From positions 1 through 64,000 of the forward strand of contig NZ_JAVBXR010000124.1 in NCBI RefSeq assembly GCF_030824455.1: a stretch of 64,000 nucleotides of DNA, in the 5' to 3' direction. Numbering within the stretch: position 1 is the first letter of the stretch; each line of letters opens with the position of its first letter. The DNA comes from Desulfobulbus sp. Its GTDB lineage: Bacteria; Desulfobacterota; Desulfobulbia; Desulfobulbales; Desulfobulbaceae. Positions 54,235 to 63,996 of this stretch are shown here, piece by piece. Below the pieces are notes generated by a model that saw nothing but the letters and a program-made list of their open reading frames with translations, did not search any database and had not been told where the DNA came from. A program made the position numbers and the translations under genes.

Positions 54235-54447
54235 AAAAAACAGCGGTCTTCCCCGCTGGATAAAAAGACCCCCGCGCCGCCGTGTCAACGAAATGATTAA
54301 ACCTAATACAACTAGGTGGGCAGTGCCCTTGCTGGCGTCTGGAATTCAATAAAGATTTCCATAATCCAGCGCTAAGGCTACCCTTATCGTGCGAGTTGGC
54401 TCAATACTCCGCTGATCACCAACAGAGCAGGGGTACATCATGCTTGT
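54235..54447 (-). ncRNA. ssrS: candidate 6S RNA (ssrS)
   Basis: A promoter-like TATAGT (minus strand, 54459-54454) with TTGGCT 16 bp upstream predicts a start near 54447. A Rho-independent terminator (CAGCGG/CCGCTG stem 54258-54241, then six T) ends it near 54235. The predicted RNA folds as a rod: CAA...AUGAU near the 5' end pairs with AUCAU...GUUG near 54289. Upper pairing GCCUU, GCG and CUGGA matches UCCAG, CGC and AAGGGC around an apical loop. A large 5' bubble (about 35 nt, with a GAGU/ACUC hairpin) sits between. Rod-with-bubble form and location after zapA are typical of 6S RNA, which binds RNA polymerase. No homology search was possible. Confidence 0.55.
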
Positions 54448-54496
54448 GCTTTCACTATACCAGACGCTTGGCGCCAGCCAAACCTCTATTTGCACA

Positions 54497-54784
54497 TCAT
54501 TTGAGGTTTACAGAAACCTTGTCGATCAGGTTGGCGACGGCCTGTTCCTGCGACTGGCGATATTCACTATATTCCCGTTCTAAATGGACATATTTTGCGG
54601 CTATCCGCAAACAGCCCAAAACCAGCATCTTGCTCGAGGGCACGGCGCTCCGGCTCATTTTTTCATTGCTTTCGAGCTCGTGACGAAGCAGGGCGATGAC
54701 TGACTCCACCTCTTCTGCGGGGGCGTCGCTGTAAAAGGCGAAATCCTGGCCGAAAAGATTGAAACGGACGAGACGATCCTGCAT
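54497..54784 (-). CDS. zapA: cell division protein ZapA
   Basis: 95 residues. Binds FtsZ and bundles its filaments. The N-terminal strand pair RLVRFNLFGQDFAFYSDAPAEEVESVIALLRHEL and the helical C-terminus MLVLGCLRIAAKYVHLEREYSEYRQ match ZapA. It follows the coiled-coil ZapB-like gene by 18 bp. The order zapB-zapA-6S RNA is a known arrangement in many proteobacteria and supports the calls here. Confidence 0.9.
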   Translation of the reverse strand: MQDRLVRFNLFGQDFAFYSDAPAEEVESVIALLRHELESNEKMSRSAVPSSKMLVLGCLRIAAKYVHLEREYSEYRQSQEQAVANLIDKVSVNLK

Positions 54785-54802
54785 CAGCGTTGATCGTTTG
54801 CC

Positions 54803-55120
54803 TTAACTATTTTGGCTTTCGGCGTCGCCAGCAAACAACGATCCCTGGGCTCCGCCGACAGTCTCGCTCTTTCCTGTTGCACTTGGGCTTTGCTCGCTCT
54901 CCCACTGCTCAATTCGATCCAGCAGGCCTGCCACCCGATTGCCGACCGCCGTCCGCTCCGTGCTCAAATTAAATATATTGTTTTTCAGTTCTGCACATTC
55001 GGCGTCACGCTGCCGCAAGGTGTCCTGCACAGCATGGTAATCCGACTTGAGTTGATTGTATTTGGTCAACAGTTTATCGACAAACTCCTCCAAGCGAACC
55101 AATTCCGCGTTATTTTCCAT
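54803..55120 (-). CDS. zapB: ZapB-like coiled-coil cell division protein
   Basis: 105 residues. Residues 5-80 form an uninterrupted heptad coiled coil: RLEEFVDKLLTKYNQLKSDYHAVQDTLRQRDAECAELKNNI, ending VGNRVAGLLDRIEQWE. The last 30 residues are polar and disordered. In E. coli ZapB is an anti-parallel coiled coil that links ZapA to the division ring; position directly before zapA supports the assignment. Sequence similarity is low, as usual for coiled coils, so the name rests on context. Confidence 0.75.
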   Translation of the reverse strand: MENNAELVRLEEFVDKLLTKYNQLKSDYHAVQDTLRQRDAECAELKNNIFNLSTERTAVGNRVAGLLDRIEQWESEQSPSATGKSETVGGAQGSLFAGDAESQNS

Positions 55121-55279
55121 GACACATCCTCTGAGTTTTAAGTTGCCGAAAAGGTTGAAAAACCATAACCTTCCGAAATTATAACAGAACTAAAGAGTGG
55201 ATAACTATACAGATCGCGCCCCTTGAACGCAAGAACTTTACATGAAGGAGCCAGAAGCAGCCTCTTTTTTCTTTGAGCG

Positions 55280-55765
55280 CTAAATTCTCTCGTATTCCCA
55301 GGCAATAGGCGATCCATTTTCATACGGCATGTAACCGTGAAACACCCGCGGGTCGCCGTCAAACACCAAGGGGAGAAAATATCGATCCCCTTCCCACATC
55401 GGCAGTTGGGCAAGACTCGCCACAGGATGCCAGCCCAACTCGCCCTCTTCGTTCCTTGTTTTGGGCGTGCCGGCAAAGGCGGTGATCAGAAAAACAAATC
55501 CCAGCCAGTTCTCGCCTTCGGGGCCGAAACCTGTCCAATTGATGGTGCCGCGCAATTGCATGGCAACGCATTCCAGGTCGGACTCTTCACGGATCTCACG
55601 GCGCATGCAGGCGACGACGTCCTCGTTGGCCGCCATCTTCCCGCCCAGCCCATTGTATTTGCCGAGATGCTGATCCGATGCGCGGGCATTGCGATGCACC
55701 AGCAGAGTTTGCAAACCATCTGGAGAAACAACATAGCCCAGTGTGCCAATGATCGGCATGTACAT
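55280..55765 (-). CDS. Nudix hydrolase (MutT-like)
   Basis: 161 residues. The Nudix box is recognisable as GGKMAANEDVVACMRREIREES (about 42-63), with the REIREES catalytic Glu set. Before it, GYVVSPDGLQTLLVHR starts the fold; after it come WLGFVFLITAF, ELGWHPVASL and FLPLVFDGD. It resembles 8-oxo-dGTP diphosphatase/ADP-ribose-type Nudix proteins; the substrate is not determined. The ATG at 55765 is preferred because GAGGGAG stands seven bases ahead; an upstream ATG at 55795 lacks a site. Divergent from the transglycosylase gene. Confidence 0.85.
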   Translation of the reverse strand: MYMPIIGTLGYVVSPDGLQTLLVHRNARASDQHLGKYNGLGGKMAANEDVVACMRREIREESDLECVAMQLRGTINWTGFGPEGENWLGFVFLITAFAGTPKTRNEEGELGWHPVASLAQLPMWEGDRYFLPLVFDGDPRVFHGYMPYENGSPIAWEYERI

Positions 55766-55914
55766 ACGCCACTCCCTCAACTCACCCATAACCATCAGTT
55801 ATGACAGAACAATATTTTAAACGCAACTTTTATCGCCGGACGGCATGCAATATGATAAAATGTCGGCATGTTAACCGGCATCCATTTCTCCCTTCCAGCA
55901 GCGTCATCCATACC

Positions 55915-57285
55915 ATGATTTATCTCCGATCAGCATATAAAGCGTTGTCGGCGACCGCTTCTTTTGCCACGCTCCTCTGGACGTTTTTGCTGTTCCACGC
56001 CGCGGTTGTCCCGACCTCGGCCGCAGAAAACTTCCCGCTCTATCCGTGCATCAGGGCAAACGTCAAATTTTGGGAGGATGTGTACAGCCGCTATTCCACT
56101 CGCCAGGGCATTCTCCATGACACTGAGGACCTCAGCCGGGTGTATGCGGTCATCGACCTCGTCGACTGGGAAGCCCCTGATGCGGCACAGGTCAACAGCG
56201 AACGCGTTAAGGCCGCCAAAGAGCGCATTCACCTCATCCTCACCCAGCTCGGCTCAGGCCGTCCGGCAGTGACGACAGAAGAAAAACGGATCGCCGCGCT
56301 CTTTCCCCGACAGCGGCACACCATTTTTCACGAGGCCAGCGAGAACGTCCGCCTGCAGATCGGCCAAAAGGATCGTTTTTACGAGGGCCTGCTCCGCTCT
56401 GGAAAATACCTGGCGCAATTCCGACAGATTTTTGCTGCCCACGGATTGCCTTCAGAGCTCGTCTACCTGCCGCACGTGGAGTCGTCGTTTAACCCGAAAG
56501 CCTACAGCAAGGCCGGGGCCTCCGGCCTCTGGCAATTCACCCGCTCCACAGGCAAAGAGTACATGACCATCAACCAACTCATAGACGAGCGCGCCGACCC
56601 CTACGTGGCCACCCAAGCCGCCGCCCAGATGCTCAAGGACAACTACGCCGCGCTCCAGTCCTGGCCACTGGCCCTGACCGCCTATAATTACGGCAGGGCC
56701 GGTATGGTTCGGGCGGTCCGGGAGCATGGAAGTTATGAGAACATTTTCAACTCCTACAGCCAAGGGTATTTTAAATTCGCCTCCCGGAATTTTTATTCGG
56801 AATTTCTTGCCGCCATGCGGGTGGCGAAACGGTTGAGCGGCACGCCCAACCTGCCGCTTGAAAGGCCGGAGGCCACCACGACCTTCCGCCTCAAAGAGGA
56901 GGTGCCCTTGAGCCGACTGCTGGCCTCGTCCGGCCTCCCCAAGGCCCAATTCCTCAGCCTCAACCCGGCCCTGCTTGACCCGGTCGTTGACGGCCAACAA
57001 GCCGTACCCAAAGGATACCTGGTGCGTGTTCCAGCGACAAAGCAGTCAATCAAGACAGTCGCCGCCCAAAAGAACAAACCTCCAACCGTCGCCCCTCGCG
57101 GAGCTCGGTCGACGGCCACAACTTTCCCAGTAGCCCGCTACACCGTGAGAAGAGGAGACACGCTGGCCTCCATAGCCCGAAAATTCGAGCGTTCTCCCCA
57201 GGACATATCGGCGGCCAACCGCGGCAAACAGCTGTCGTCGGTCCAGGCGGGAGACCAGTTAACCATTCCCGGCCGCCGCCAATAA
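55915..57285 (+). CDS. membrane-bound lytic murein transglycosylase D-like protein with LysM
   Basis: 456 residues. A signal-peptide-like hydrophobic stretch (about 12-35), then a region of about 140 residues. The SLT catalytic domain is LPHVESSFNPKAYSKAGASGLWQFTRSTG, with the catalytic Glu near 189, plus the AAQMLKDNYAALQSWPLALTAYNYG segment. A Pro/Thr/Arg-rich linker leads to one C-terminal LysM (YTVRRGDTLASIARKF to DQLTIPGRR) that binds peptidoglycan. MltD of E. coli usually has two LysM. The ATG at 55915 gives the signal peptide; no strong ribosome site is seen. First gene of a co-directional run to 63972. Confidence 0.88.
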   Translation: MIYLRSAYKALSATASFATLLWTFLLFHAAVVPTSAAENFPLYPCIRANVKFWEDVYSRYSTRQGILHDTEDLSRVYAVIDLVDWEAPDAAQVNSERVKAAKERIHLILTQLGSGRPAVTTEEKRIAALFPRQRHTIFHEASENVRLQIGQKDRFYEGLLRSGKYLAQFRQIFAAHGLPSELVYLPHVESSFNPKAYSKAGASGLWQFTRSTGKEYMTINQLIDERADPYVATQAAAQMLKDNYAALQSWPLALTAYNYGRAGMVRAVREHGSYENIFNSYSQGYFKFASRNFYSEFLAAMRVAKRLSGTPNLPLERPEATTTFRLKEEVPLSRLLASSGLPKAQFLSLNPALLDPVVDGQQAVPKGYLVRVPATKQSIKTVAAQKNKPPTVAPRGARSTATTFPVARYTVRRGDTLASIARKFERSPQDISAANRGKQLSSVQAGDQLTIPGRRQ

Positions 57286-57331
57286 ATTCAACAACCCGCA
57301 ACTCCCCGTCAACATCTACAAGAAAAAAACC

Positions 57332-57694
57332 ATGGATATTTCAAAAACCATTGCAGCAATGAAACAACGGCCGGACTTCAACGACAACGTGGGGATGATC
57401 CTCATTCACAACGGCACAGTGCGCAGTTGGTCACGCCAGGATCGCCAGGAGGTCACGGCCCTGGAAACAGTGGTCGACGACCGGAAAATCGCGGCATTAC
57501 GCCAGGAATATCTGCAACGGCCCGGCATTTACGACATCGTCGTCGAGGCCCACTCCGGTCGATTTCTTCCCGGCGACGACTTGCTGTTCATCATTGTTGC
57601 CGGCGACATTCGCGAAAACATCAAACCGGTGCTCGCTGAATTGCTTGACCGCATCAAGGCCGAGGCCGTCTCCAAAAAAGAGATTGCCGCCTAA
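57332..57694 (+). CDS. MoaE-like protein (molybdopterin synthase large-subunit-like)
   Basis: 120 residues, shorter than MoaE (about 150). Core similarity to MoaE: VGMILIHNGTVRSWSRQDR, then a helix and strand, VVEAHSGRFLPGDDLLFIIVAGDIRENIKPVLAELLDRIKAEAVSKKE, where the last segment aligns with the MoaE active-site KKE. Part of the usual insertion is missing. It may be a MoaE variant used for molybdopterin synthesis or a stand-alone member with another role. No moaD is adjacent. 46 bp after the transglycosylase and 41 bp before the HDOD gene. Confidence 0.7.
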   Translation: MDISKTIAAMKQRPDFNDNVGMILIHNGTVRSWSRQDRQEVTALETVVDDRKIAALRQEYLQRPGIYDIVVEAHSGRFLPGDDLLFIIVAGDIRENIKPVLAELLDRIKAEAVSKKEIAA

Positions 57695-57735
57695 TCACTC
57701 CGTCCGCATTGCGGCAACGCCCCTAGGAGTCCCCC

Positions 57736-58581
57736 ATGCCATCCGCCAGAAAACTGCTCGATAAATTCAAAACGATCAGGACATTGCCTCACATCGTCAC
57801 CCGCCTCGTGCAATTGGTGAACGACGATGAGTCAACCCTGCAGGATTTTGAGGAGGTGATCCGGCTGGACCCGGCGCTGGTTGCGCGTCTGCTGACCTTG
57901 GTCAACAGCTCCTACTTTGGCCTGACCAGGAAGGTGGACTCCATCTCCCGGGCCGTTGCCCTGTTGGGGATGAAGAATTTGCACAATATTGCGGTCACCG
58001 ACGCCATTCAGGGAATGTTGCGCACCGATTCCAGCTCCACTGAATTTTCGCCGCAACGTTTGTGGCTCCACAGCGCCGCCTCCGGCATTTGCTGCAAAAT
58101 GATCGCCGAGCGAATTTTCACCATCAACGGCGACGACGCCTACCTCTGCGGCATCCTCCACGACATTGGCCTGATTGTCGAAATGGAGGCGGCGCGGGAG
58201 TCGTTTTTGCATTTGATCGATCAGTTGGCGCCGGGCGGACCGCCCATCATCGAACTGGAACACGAACTGCTCGCAACCGATCATTGTCAAATAGGCTACA
58301 TTCTGGCCAAGGAATGGCGCATCCCGGACGCCATTGCCGAGGCCATCCGCGATCACCACCACGACAGCGGCCAGATTACGCCCCAGTCGCCGACCGGCAT
58401 TCTCCAGATGAGCGAATACATCATCCAGCAATTGAACTTTCCGGCCATCAAAGAAGGACTGGCCAACAGTCTCGTCCCAACCCTGGCGGCGCATATTCAA
58501 AGCAATGTCGAGGAATACAAGGTGCTCGCGGAAGATCTCCCGGAAGAATTGGAGAAAACCAGAAAAATGTATGGCGGCTAA
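57736..58581 (+). CDS. HDOD domain protein
   Basis: 281 residues. A catalytically incomplete HD-domain (HDOD) signalling protein. Recognised by LPHIVTRLVQLVNDDESTLQDFEEVIRLDPALVARLLTLVNSSYFGL, VDSISRAVALLGMKNL and LCGILHDIGLIVEMEA. The HD pair persists in LHDIG, but other metal ligands are not obvious. HDOD proteins often act in chemotaxis or cyclic-di-GMP signalling alongside kinases. Immediately upstream of a hybrid histidine kinase gene with a 12-bp gap, so both are probably one signalling unit. Confidence 0.88.
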   Translation: MPSARKLLDKFKTIRTLPHIVTRLVQLVNDDESTLQDFEEVIRLDPALVARLLTLVNSSYFGLTRKVDSISRAVALLGMKNLHNIAVTDAIQGMLRTDSSSTEFSPQRLWLHSAASGICCKMIAERIFTINGDDAYLCGILHDIGLIVEMEAARESFLHLIDQLAPGGPPIIELEHELLATDHCQIGYILAKEWRIPDAIAEAIRDHHHDSGQITPQSPTGILQMSEYIIQQLNFPAIKEGLANSLVPTLAAHIQSNVEEYKVLAEDLPEELEKTRKMYGG

Positions 58582-58593
58582 GGAGACTCCCTC

Positions 58594-60747
58594 ATGGCCC
58601 AGACTTCCCTGTTTGCCGATCTGGTTGATCCGGTAGGCGAATTGACCGCGCTTCTCGCCCACCTGGAACAGGAAACCGACGATCTTCTTTTTTTCTGTCT
58701 CAACCAATCGGGCAACCACGTTGCCTCCGCACAATTTCCCTTGCCGGTCGATCAGGCCATCCGGCACATCGACGAACACGAAAAGAAATCCTCGGAACTG
58801 GCCTTTGCTGTCCAAGGGCGGCGTTATTTCCTCCTGGCGGTTCCCGATCTTCAGGGCTATATCCTGGCCACTCCCCTGGAATCGGCTCAACAGGACGCCG
58901 GTGCCTGGGCCGCCGCCGTCGTCAGTCTCGCGGTTCGACTCTTTCTCTCCCTCCGGGAAACGGTGGAAACCGTCAGCAGGCTCCGTATACAGAAGAAGCA
59001 GTTTGACCGCAAATCAGCCGTCCTGGAAAAAAAGTTCCAGGACATTATGGCGGAAAACGAACAGAATTATCTGCAAATACAGGAGCAGCAGCGCAACTAC
59101 TCCGAGACCCTGCAGGCGGAAATACGATTGCAGACGAATGAGTTGCGCACCGCCAAGAAAGCGGCGGAGGCGGCCAACATCGCCAAAAGCGAATTCCTCG
59201 CGGCCATGAGCCATGAAATCCGCACGCCTATGAACGGCATTATCGGCTTCACCGACATGCTGCTGGATACTGGGCTGGACAGCGAACAGGAGGAATTTGC
59301 CCAGACCATCAAACGCAGCGCCGACGCCCTGCTCTCGCTAATCAACGACATTCTCGATTTCTCCAAGGTTGAAGCCGGCAAACTGGACCTGGAGTGCATT
59401 AATTTTGATCCTGAAATCACCGCCCAGGACGTCTGCGACCTGGTCCGGCCCAAGGTGACGTCGCGCCCCATTGAAGTGCTCTGCCGCATTGACGACGCCC
59501 TGCCGGCAAACGTGATGGGCGATCCAGGAAGGTATCGACAGGTGCTGGTTAACCTGATGGGCAACTCGGCGAAATTCACCCGAAAAGGGGAACTGGAACT
59601 GTCCATCGCGGTTGACGGCGAAACGGACGAGACCATCACCCTGCACGCCCGCATCCGCGACACCGGCATCGGCATTCCCGACGACAAACTGGAAGCGATC
59701 TTTGAGGCCTTTCGCCAGGCCGACGGTTCCACCACCCGCGAGTACGGGGGCACCGGCCTGGGCCTTTCCATCTGCCGCAAAATCGCCGGCCTGATGCAGG
59801 GCCACGTCTGGGCGGAGAGTCAAATAGGCGTTGGCAGCGTCTTCCATTTCACCGCCACCCTGAAAAAGGCGCCGCAGCAACAGGTAAAAAGCTTTACCAA
59901 GGTCAGCCTGGGCAACAAACGGGCGCTGATCGTCGACGACAATCCCACCAACCTGAGCATCCTCAGACACATCCTCCAGGCGGCGGGATTGGAAGTCGTC
60001 GCGGTTGAGGACAGTTCTCTGGCGGAAGCGATACTGCAGCAGGCGATCAACGAGCGCCGCCTGTTTGATTTGATCATTCTGGACATTCAGATGCCGGCGC
60101 CGGACGGATACGCGCTGGCCCGACGCATTCGCCATGAATTGCCGGAAACCGGGAAAATCCCGCTTTTGGCCTACACCTCGACAACCGAGCGCAATGCCCA
60201 GCGCTGCAAGGACGCCGGCTTTGACGCCTTTCTCACCAAGCCGACGCGGCGGGAAATCCTGTTCAAGACCATCGAAAAGCTGATGGCCGCCGAGGAGCCG
60301 GAGACCGCCAGCCCGGTCAAGGAAACCTTCATTACCCAATACAGCGTCCGTGAGGAGCTCAAGCAATCGGTCCGCATCCTGCTGGCCGAAGACAACCCGG
60401 TCAACCAAAAACTGGCGGTGCTCATTCTCACCAAGGCCGGCTACAAGGTCGAGGTGGCCAACAACGGCCGCAAGGCGGTGGACGCCTTTGCCGGGCGACC
60501 GGATGATTTTGATCTGATCCTGATGGACGTCCAGATGCCGGAAATGGACGGTTTGGCCGCCACGCTGGAATTGCGGAACCGTGGATTCACCACCATTCCC
60601 ATCATTGCCATGACCGCCAACGCCATGAAAGGCGACCGGGAAATCTGCCTGGAGGCAGGGATGAACGATTACATCACCAAACCGGTCAAGCGGGAAATCA
60701 TTTTCGAGATTATTGAGAAATGGCTGCACCGTGAGCTAGGCCGATGA
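58594..60747 (+). CDS. hybrid histidine kinase with two receiver domains
   Basis: 717 residues. An N-terminal 130-residue region without recognised motif precedes a coiled coil (about 130-190). The dimerisation/phosphoacceptor domain has [11 protein letters not shown] with His207, then HATPase: [42 protein letters not shown]. Two receiver domains follow, with Asp497 in LIILDIQMP and Asp645 in [13 protein letters not shown]. No transmembrane segment is obvious, so it is probably cytoplasmic. The upstream HDOD gene may provide a partner. No cognate output regulator is next to it. The TGA overlaps the next ATG by four bases. Confidence 0.9.
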   Translation: MAQTSLFADLVDPVGELTALLAHLEQETDDLLFFCLNQSGNHVASAQFPLPVDQAIRHIDEHEKKSSELAFAVQGRRYFLLAVPDLQGYILATPLESAQQDAGAWAAAVVSLAVRLFLSLRETVETVSRLRIQKKQFDRKSAVLEKKFQDIMAENEQNYLQIQEQQRNYSETLQAEIRLQTNELRTAKKAAEAANIAKSEFLAAMSHEIRTPMNGIIGFTDMLLDTGLDSEQEEFAQTIKRSADALLSLINDILDFSKVEAGKLDLECINFDPEITAQDVCDLVRPKVTSRPIEVLCRIDDALPANVMGDPGRYRQVLVNLMGNSAKFTRKGELELSIAVDGETDETITLHARIRDTGIGIPDDKLEAIFEAFRQADGSTTREYGGTGLGLSICRKIAGLMQGHVWAESQIGVGSVFHFTATLKKAPQQQVKSFTKVSLGNKRALIVDDNPTNLSILRHILQAAGLEVVAVEDSSLAEAILQQAINERRLFDLIILDIQMPAPDGYALARRIRHELPETGKIPLLAYTSTTERNAQRCKDAGFDAFLTKPTRREILFKTIEKLMAAEEPETASPVKETFITQYSVREELKQSVRILLAEDNPVNQKLAVLILTKAGYKVEVANNGRKAVDAFAGRPDDFDLILMDVQMPEMDGLAATLELRNRGFTTIPIIAMTANAMKGDREICLEAGMNDYITKPVKREIIFEIIEKWLHRELGR

Positions 60748-62252
60748 TCGAACCCGCCGGCGACGACCACGACGCCCATCCGAAGCCGGAAAGCGCCGCC
60801 GTTGTGCCCCTGCCCCGCCGGCGACGTCTTCGGAGCTGGGCCTTCTCGCCTACGCCGGATCCCCATGGCGCAGGCGCCCTTGCCCGCTTTTGCGTTCGCC
60901 TTCTTCTGATCATGCGGCAGGAGTTCTTTCGCACCCATCTTGCCCTGCGCGCCTCGGCGCTCACGTATTCCATTATTCTGTCCCTTGTCCCCATCCTGGC
61001 GCTCAGCACCTCCATCCTCAAGGGCCTGGGCAACGACGAGCAACTGAAAACGGCGGTCGTCAAATTCATCGACCAATGGGAACCGCCGCCGGCTGCAGTC
61101 GACCCTCCTGAAACCGCAACAAACACCGTTCTCGGGCAAGCGGATTTGCCTGTCTCGGCGACAACCCCCGTGCCAACGCCCGCGTCGCCCACAACCACCA
61201 ATCTGCATCATGCCGTTGATCTCATCTTTCAGTACGTTGATCGGACCAACTTCGCGGCCTTGGGCATCATTGGCGTCATCGGCCTGATTGGGGTCGTCTT
61301 TCTGGTGTTGTCGTCGATTGAGGAGGCGATGAACGCCATTTGGCATACGCACAAGGGGCGCTCCCTGTTCCGCAAGATCATGGATTACCTAGCATTGTTG
61401 ATATTGCTGCCGCTCTCCTTGAACGTGGCCCTGGCCGCCGAAGCCATCCTCGCCAATCAAACCATCATGCTGCGCCTGAGCATGATCCTGCCCTCTGCGT
61501 GGATGGCCGGTTTCTTCATTAAGCTCATCCCGTTTCTTTTTATTGTTCTGAGCCTGATGGTGATGTACCTCTTTTTTCCTCACTGCAAGGTAAAAACCGG
61601 GCCAGCATTGGTGGGGGCGCTTTTTGCTTCTGTTTTTTGGTTCATCTTTCAAAAGCTCTATATCACCCTGCAAGTTGGCGTGGCCAATTACAACGCGATC
61701 TACGGTTCCTTTGCCTCCATCCCGCTTTTTCTCATCTGGCTGCAGATCGGCTGGACATTCATTCTCCTGGGCGCTTCCCTTGCCTACGCGCTCCAGCATC
61801 ACCATCACTACCAATTTGGGGCCGCAACGACCTCGCCGCAAAAAAGCCTGCAACTGGCGGTTGACGTGCTACACGCAGTGTACGAAGATTTTGACGCTCG
61901 GCGCGCCACCGCGCTGTCTTCACTGGCCCAACGGCTGCCCCAGGCAGGCGATGCGGATCTCTCCGCGGTGATCGCCTTGTTGCGCAAGGGCGGCCTGCTC
62001 CGCACCCTCGACAGGCAAACGGAAGAAATGCTGATTCCAGCAACCCCGGCGGACAAATTGCTGACCCGCGAAGTCGTCCAACTGGTTCTCGGCAAGGAGG
62101 TCTTGCCCACCCTGGGAGGACGTCTGGCAACGCGAACCATCGACGCCGCAAGCAATGTTGCCAATTGGAGTTTTTCAAAAATCACTCTTATGCTCGGTGA
62201 CCATGAAACAGCCATTGCCCCAGACCATTCACAGAATACTTGGCAGCAATAA
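60744..62252 (+). CDS. YihY/BrkB-family inner-membrane protein
   Basis: 502 residues. The core (about 60-360) has six hydrophobic segments and the family signature around [76 protein letters not shown] and [21 protein letters not shown]. The first periplasmic loop has a Pro/Thr-rich insertion (about 112-152). A soluble C-terminal extension (about 365-502) looks winged-helix-like, a known feature of longer members. The family was once called tRNA-processing RNase BN in error; function remains open. It overlaps the kinase gene by 4 bp and its 3' end overlaps the next start. Confidence 0.85.
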   Translation: MIEPAGDDHDAHPKPESAAVVPLPRRRRLRSWAFSPTPDPHGAGALARFCVRLLLIMRQEFFRTHLALRASALTYSIILSLVPILALSTSILKGLGNDEQLKTAVVKFIDQWEPPPAAVDPPETATNTVLGQADLPVSATTPVPTPASPTTTNLHHAVDLIFQYVDRTNFAALGIIGVIGLIGVVFLVLSSIEEAMNAIWHTHKGRSLFRKIMDYLALLILLPLSLNVALAAEAILANQTIMLRLSMILPSAWMAGFFIKLIPFLFIVLSLMVMYLFFPHCKVKTGPALVGALFASVFWFIFQKLYITLQVGVANYNAIYGSFASIPLFLIWLQIGWTFILLGASLAYALQHHHHYQFGAATTSPQKSLQLAVDVLHAVYEDFDARRATALSSLAQRLPQAGDADLSAVIALLRKGGLLRTLDRQTEEMLIPATPADKLLTREVVQLVLGKEVLPTLGGRLATRTIDAASNVANWSFSKITLMLGDHETAIAPDHSQNTWQQ

Positions 62253-63972
62253 CATCCTTCTCGTCGTGACCGACGGCTACAATGCGCCGGCGAATGAGCA
62301 GGAGGGCAACTTCGTAGCCAACCTGGCCCTGACGCTGGCGGCCCAACTCAACTGTTATGCAGTCGTCAACACCAAATACAAACGAGAGATCATGGATCTC
62401 TCCGACATCGTCGCCATTCAGGCCCGCCCCAAGGTGCGCGAATCTTTTCTCACGCCCATCAGGAACTTCAAGGAAGAAATCTCCAGCAACGGACTGCTTC
62501 CCCTGGTGCTCGTCCTGCAGGCAATGCCGCCCCAGCAGCGCGGCGAAGAAATGATCCTGTTCGGATACGGCCAGGGAGAACGGGCCTCGCTGGAGGCCCC
62601 GCACCGCCCCACCATCTCGCCGTCGCTCCTCTCCAGGATTCGAGTGGCCGTCGAGGATCAACATCTCAAGACGGCGGTCGCCCCGACTGATTCCCCTTAT
62701 TGCGGCAGAGATGAACGGCACATCAATCAACTGTTTCGACAGAAGCAGTGTGAGGGGTATTACGACCCGAAAGTGCGCTCCCTGCTGCTCTCGGTGCGCC
62801 ATGATTTAATCAGCCAAGAACAGACGGCGGAGTCCATCGCGTTGATGCTGGTTCCCGCTCTGGAACAATTCCGCCTGGCAATGGCCCTGGTGCGCAATAT
62901 CGACATCAACAATATTGACACAACCAGTTCCGAGGATCTGCAATACATCTTCCGCCTTCAGGGCGACACCCGGTACGCCGATTTGATGCGGGAATCCTAT
63001 ATCGACGAACTGGCAGGTTCCATTGACCGCAACGGCCTGCTGCATCCGCTGGTGTTGCTAAAGAAAAATGACGGCCGATACAAAATCCTGTGCGGTTTTC
63101 GCAGATTTCAGGCGATGAAACGGCTTGATCGGCCCTTGGTTGAAGCCAAAATCTACCAGGAGAGTGATTTCTCACCCGAGGATTTTTTCAATATTTCGCT
63201 GGCGGAAAACACCAAACGCAGGAATCTCAACCCTATTGAGATTGGAAATTTTCTTGAATCAGCCAGTTGTGCGCTGGGGTTGAACAACGCCGAACTGGCG
63301 GAACAATTTGGCGGCACGCTCGGCATCGGCAAACCTGGGCAAAGGGTTTCGCATTCCACCATCCACAAATACCGCAAGGTCAATCAAATTCGGATTCGCG
63401 GCGAATCGCCTGAAATAATTGCGGATGTAGTCAATGAAAAGCTGCAGTTCTCCGTTGCCTCCGAGATGCTGGCGCCGATTAAAAAAAGCGCAGACCGAGA
63501 CGCCCTGTATCTGCAGATTATCAAACCCTTGGCGCCAACCCGGCCGCAACTTGCCAAGTTGCTGACGCTGCTTGCGCAAAGATCGCCAGACCTGACCGAA
63601 GCGATTGCCGACAAGGGGGTGCAACAGGCCATCGCCAAGGCAACCGCCTCCCCTCAGCCTGCGGCAACCCTGCTGAGGCTGCTGTCGAAGAAAAACGACC
63701 TCCCGCCAGCGACTCGGCGATTGGGTTTTGAAAACCGGGTGGTCGCAATACGCCGCGCCTATTTTGGCGACAAGGCAACCAAACGCGATTTCAACATTGC
63801 CCCCGCCTCGCCAACCAACCACAGCGAATTCATTGTTCAATTCCGTTTTAAAAAAGAGGACGGGCAGCGCACCCTGGAACAACTGGCCAAGGCGCTTGAA
63901 CAAAACGACCTGTTTGCCGAGGCCTCGACAACACCGGAGGAGCCCCGTTCAACAACGGCTTCGGACGAGTGA
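62203..63972 (+). CDS. ParB-domain protein with N-formylglutamate-amidohydrolase-like N-terminal domain
   Basis: 589 residues. Residues 1-210 recall the N-formylglutamate amidohydrolase fold: ILLVVTDGYNAPANEQEGNFV, YAVVNTKYKREIMDLSD, FGYGQGERASLEAPH and VRSLLLSVRHDLIS. The match is by pattern only. Residues about 255-350 are a ParB N-terminal domain: ADLMRESYIDELAGSIDRNGLLHPLVLL, ILCGFRRFQAMKRL (ParB box variant of GERR) and AENTKRRNLNPIEIG. A helix-turn-helix region follows (ELAEQFGGTLGIGKPGQRVSHSTIHKYRKV), then about 150 residues of helices. The start at 62203 overlaps the upstream gene by 50 bp and is uncertain. No parA is in view. A 16-bp palindrome follows its stop. Confidence 0.75.
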   Translation: MKQPLPQTIHRILGSNNILLVVTDGYNAPANEQEGNFVANLALTLAAQLNCYAVVNTKYKREIMDLSDIVAIQARPKVRESFLTPIRNFKEEISSNGLLPLVLVLQAMPPQQRGEEMILFGYGQGERASLEAPHRPTISPSLLSRIRVAVEDQHLKTAVAPTDSPYCGRDERHINQLFRQKQCEGYYDPKVRSLLLSVRHDLISQEQTAESIALMLVPALEQFRLAMALVRNIDINNIDTTSSEDLQYIFRLQGDTRYADLMRESYIDELAGSIDRNGLLHPLVLLKKNDGRYKILCGFRRFQAMKRLDRPLVEAKIYQESDFSPEDFFNISLAENTKRRNLNPIEIGNFLESASCALGLNNAELAEQFGGTLGIGKPGQRVSHSTIHKYRKVNQIRIRGESPEIIADVVNEKLQFSVASEMLAPIKKSADRDALYLQIIKPLAPTRPQLAKLLTLLAQRSPDLTEAIADKGVQQAIAKATASPQPAATLLRLLSKKNDLPPATRRLGFENRVVAIRRAYFGDKATKRDFNIAPASPTNHSEFIVQFRFKKEDGQRTLEQLAKALEQNDLFAEASTTPEEPRSTTASDE

Positions 63973-63980
63973 AGCGTGTT

Positions 63981-63996
63981 TTTTCGCATGCGAAAA
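63981..63996 (+). repeat. perfect 16-bp palindrome TTTTCGCATGCGAAAA
   Basis: A perfect inverted repeat eight bases after the stop of the ParB-domain gene. It has the same length and symmetry as the classical parS site but a different core. It may be a binding site of the adjacent protein, part of a promoter of the next gene, or chance; the window ends four bases later. Confidence 0.55.
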
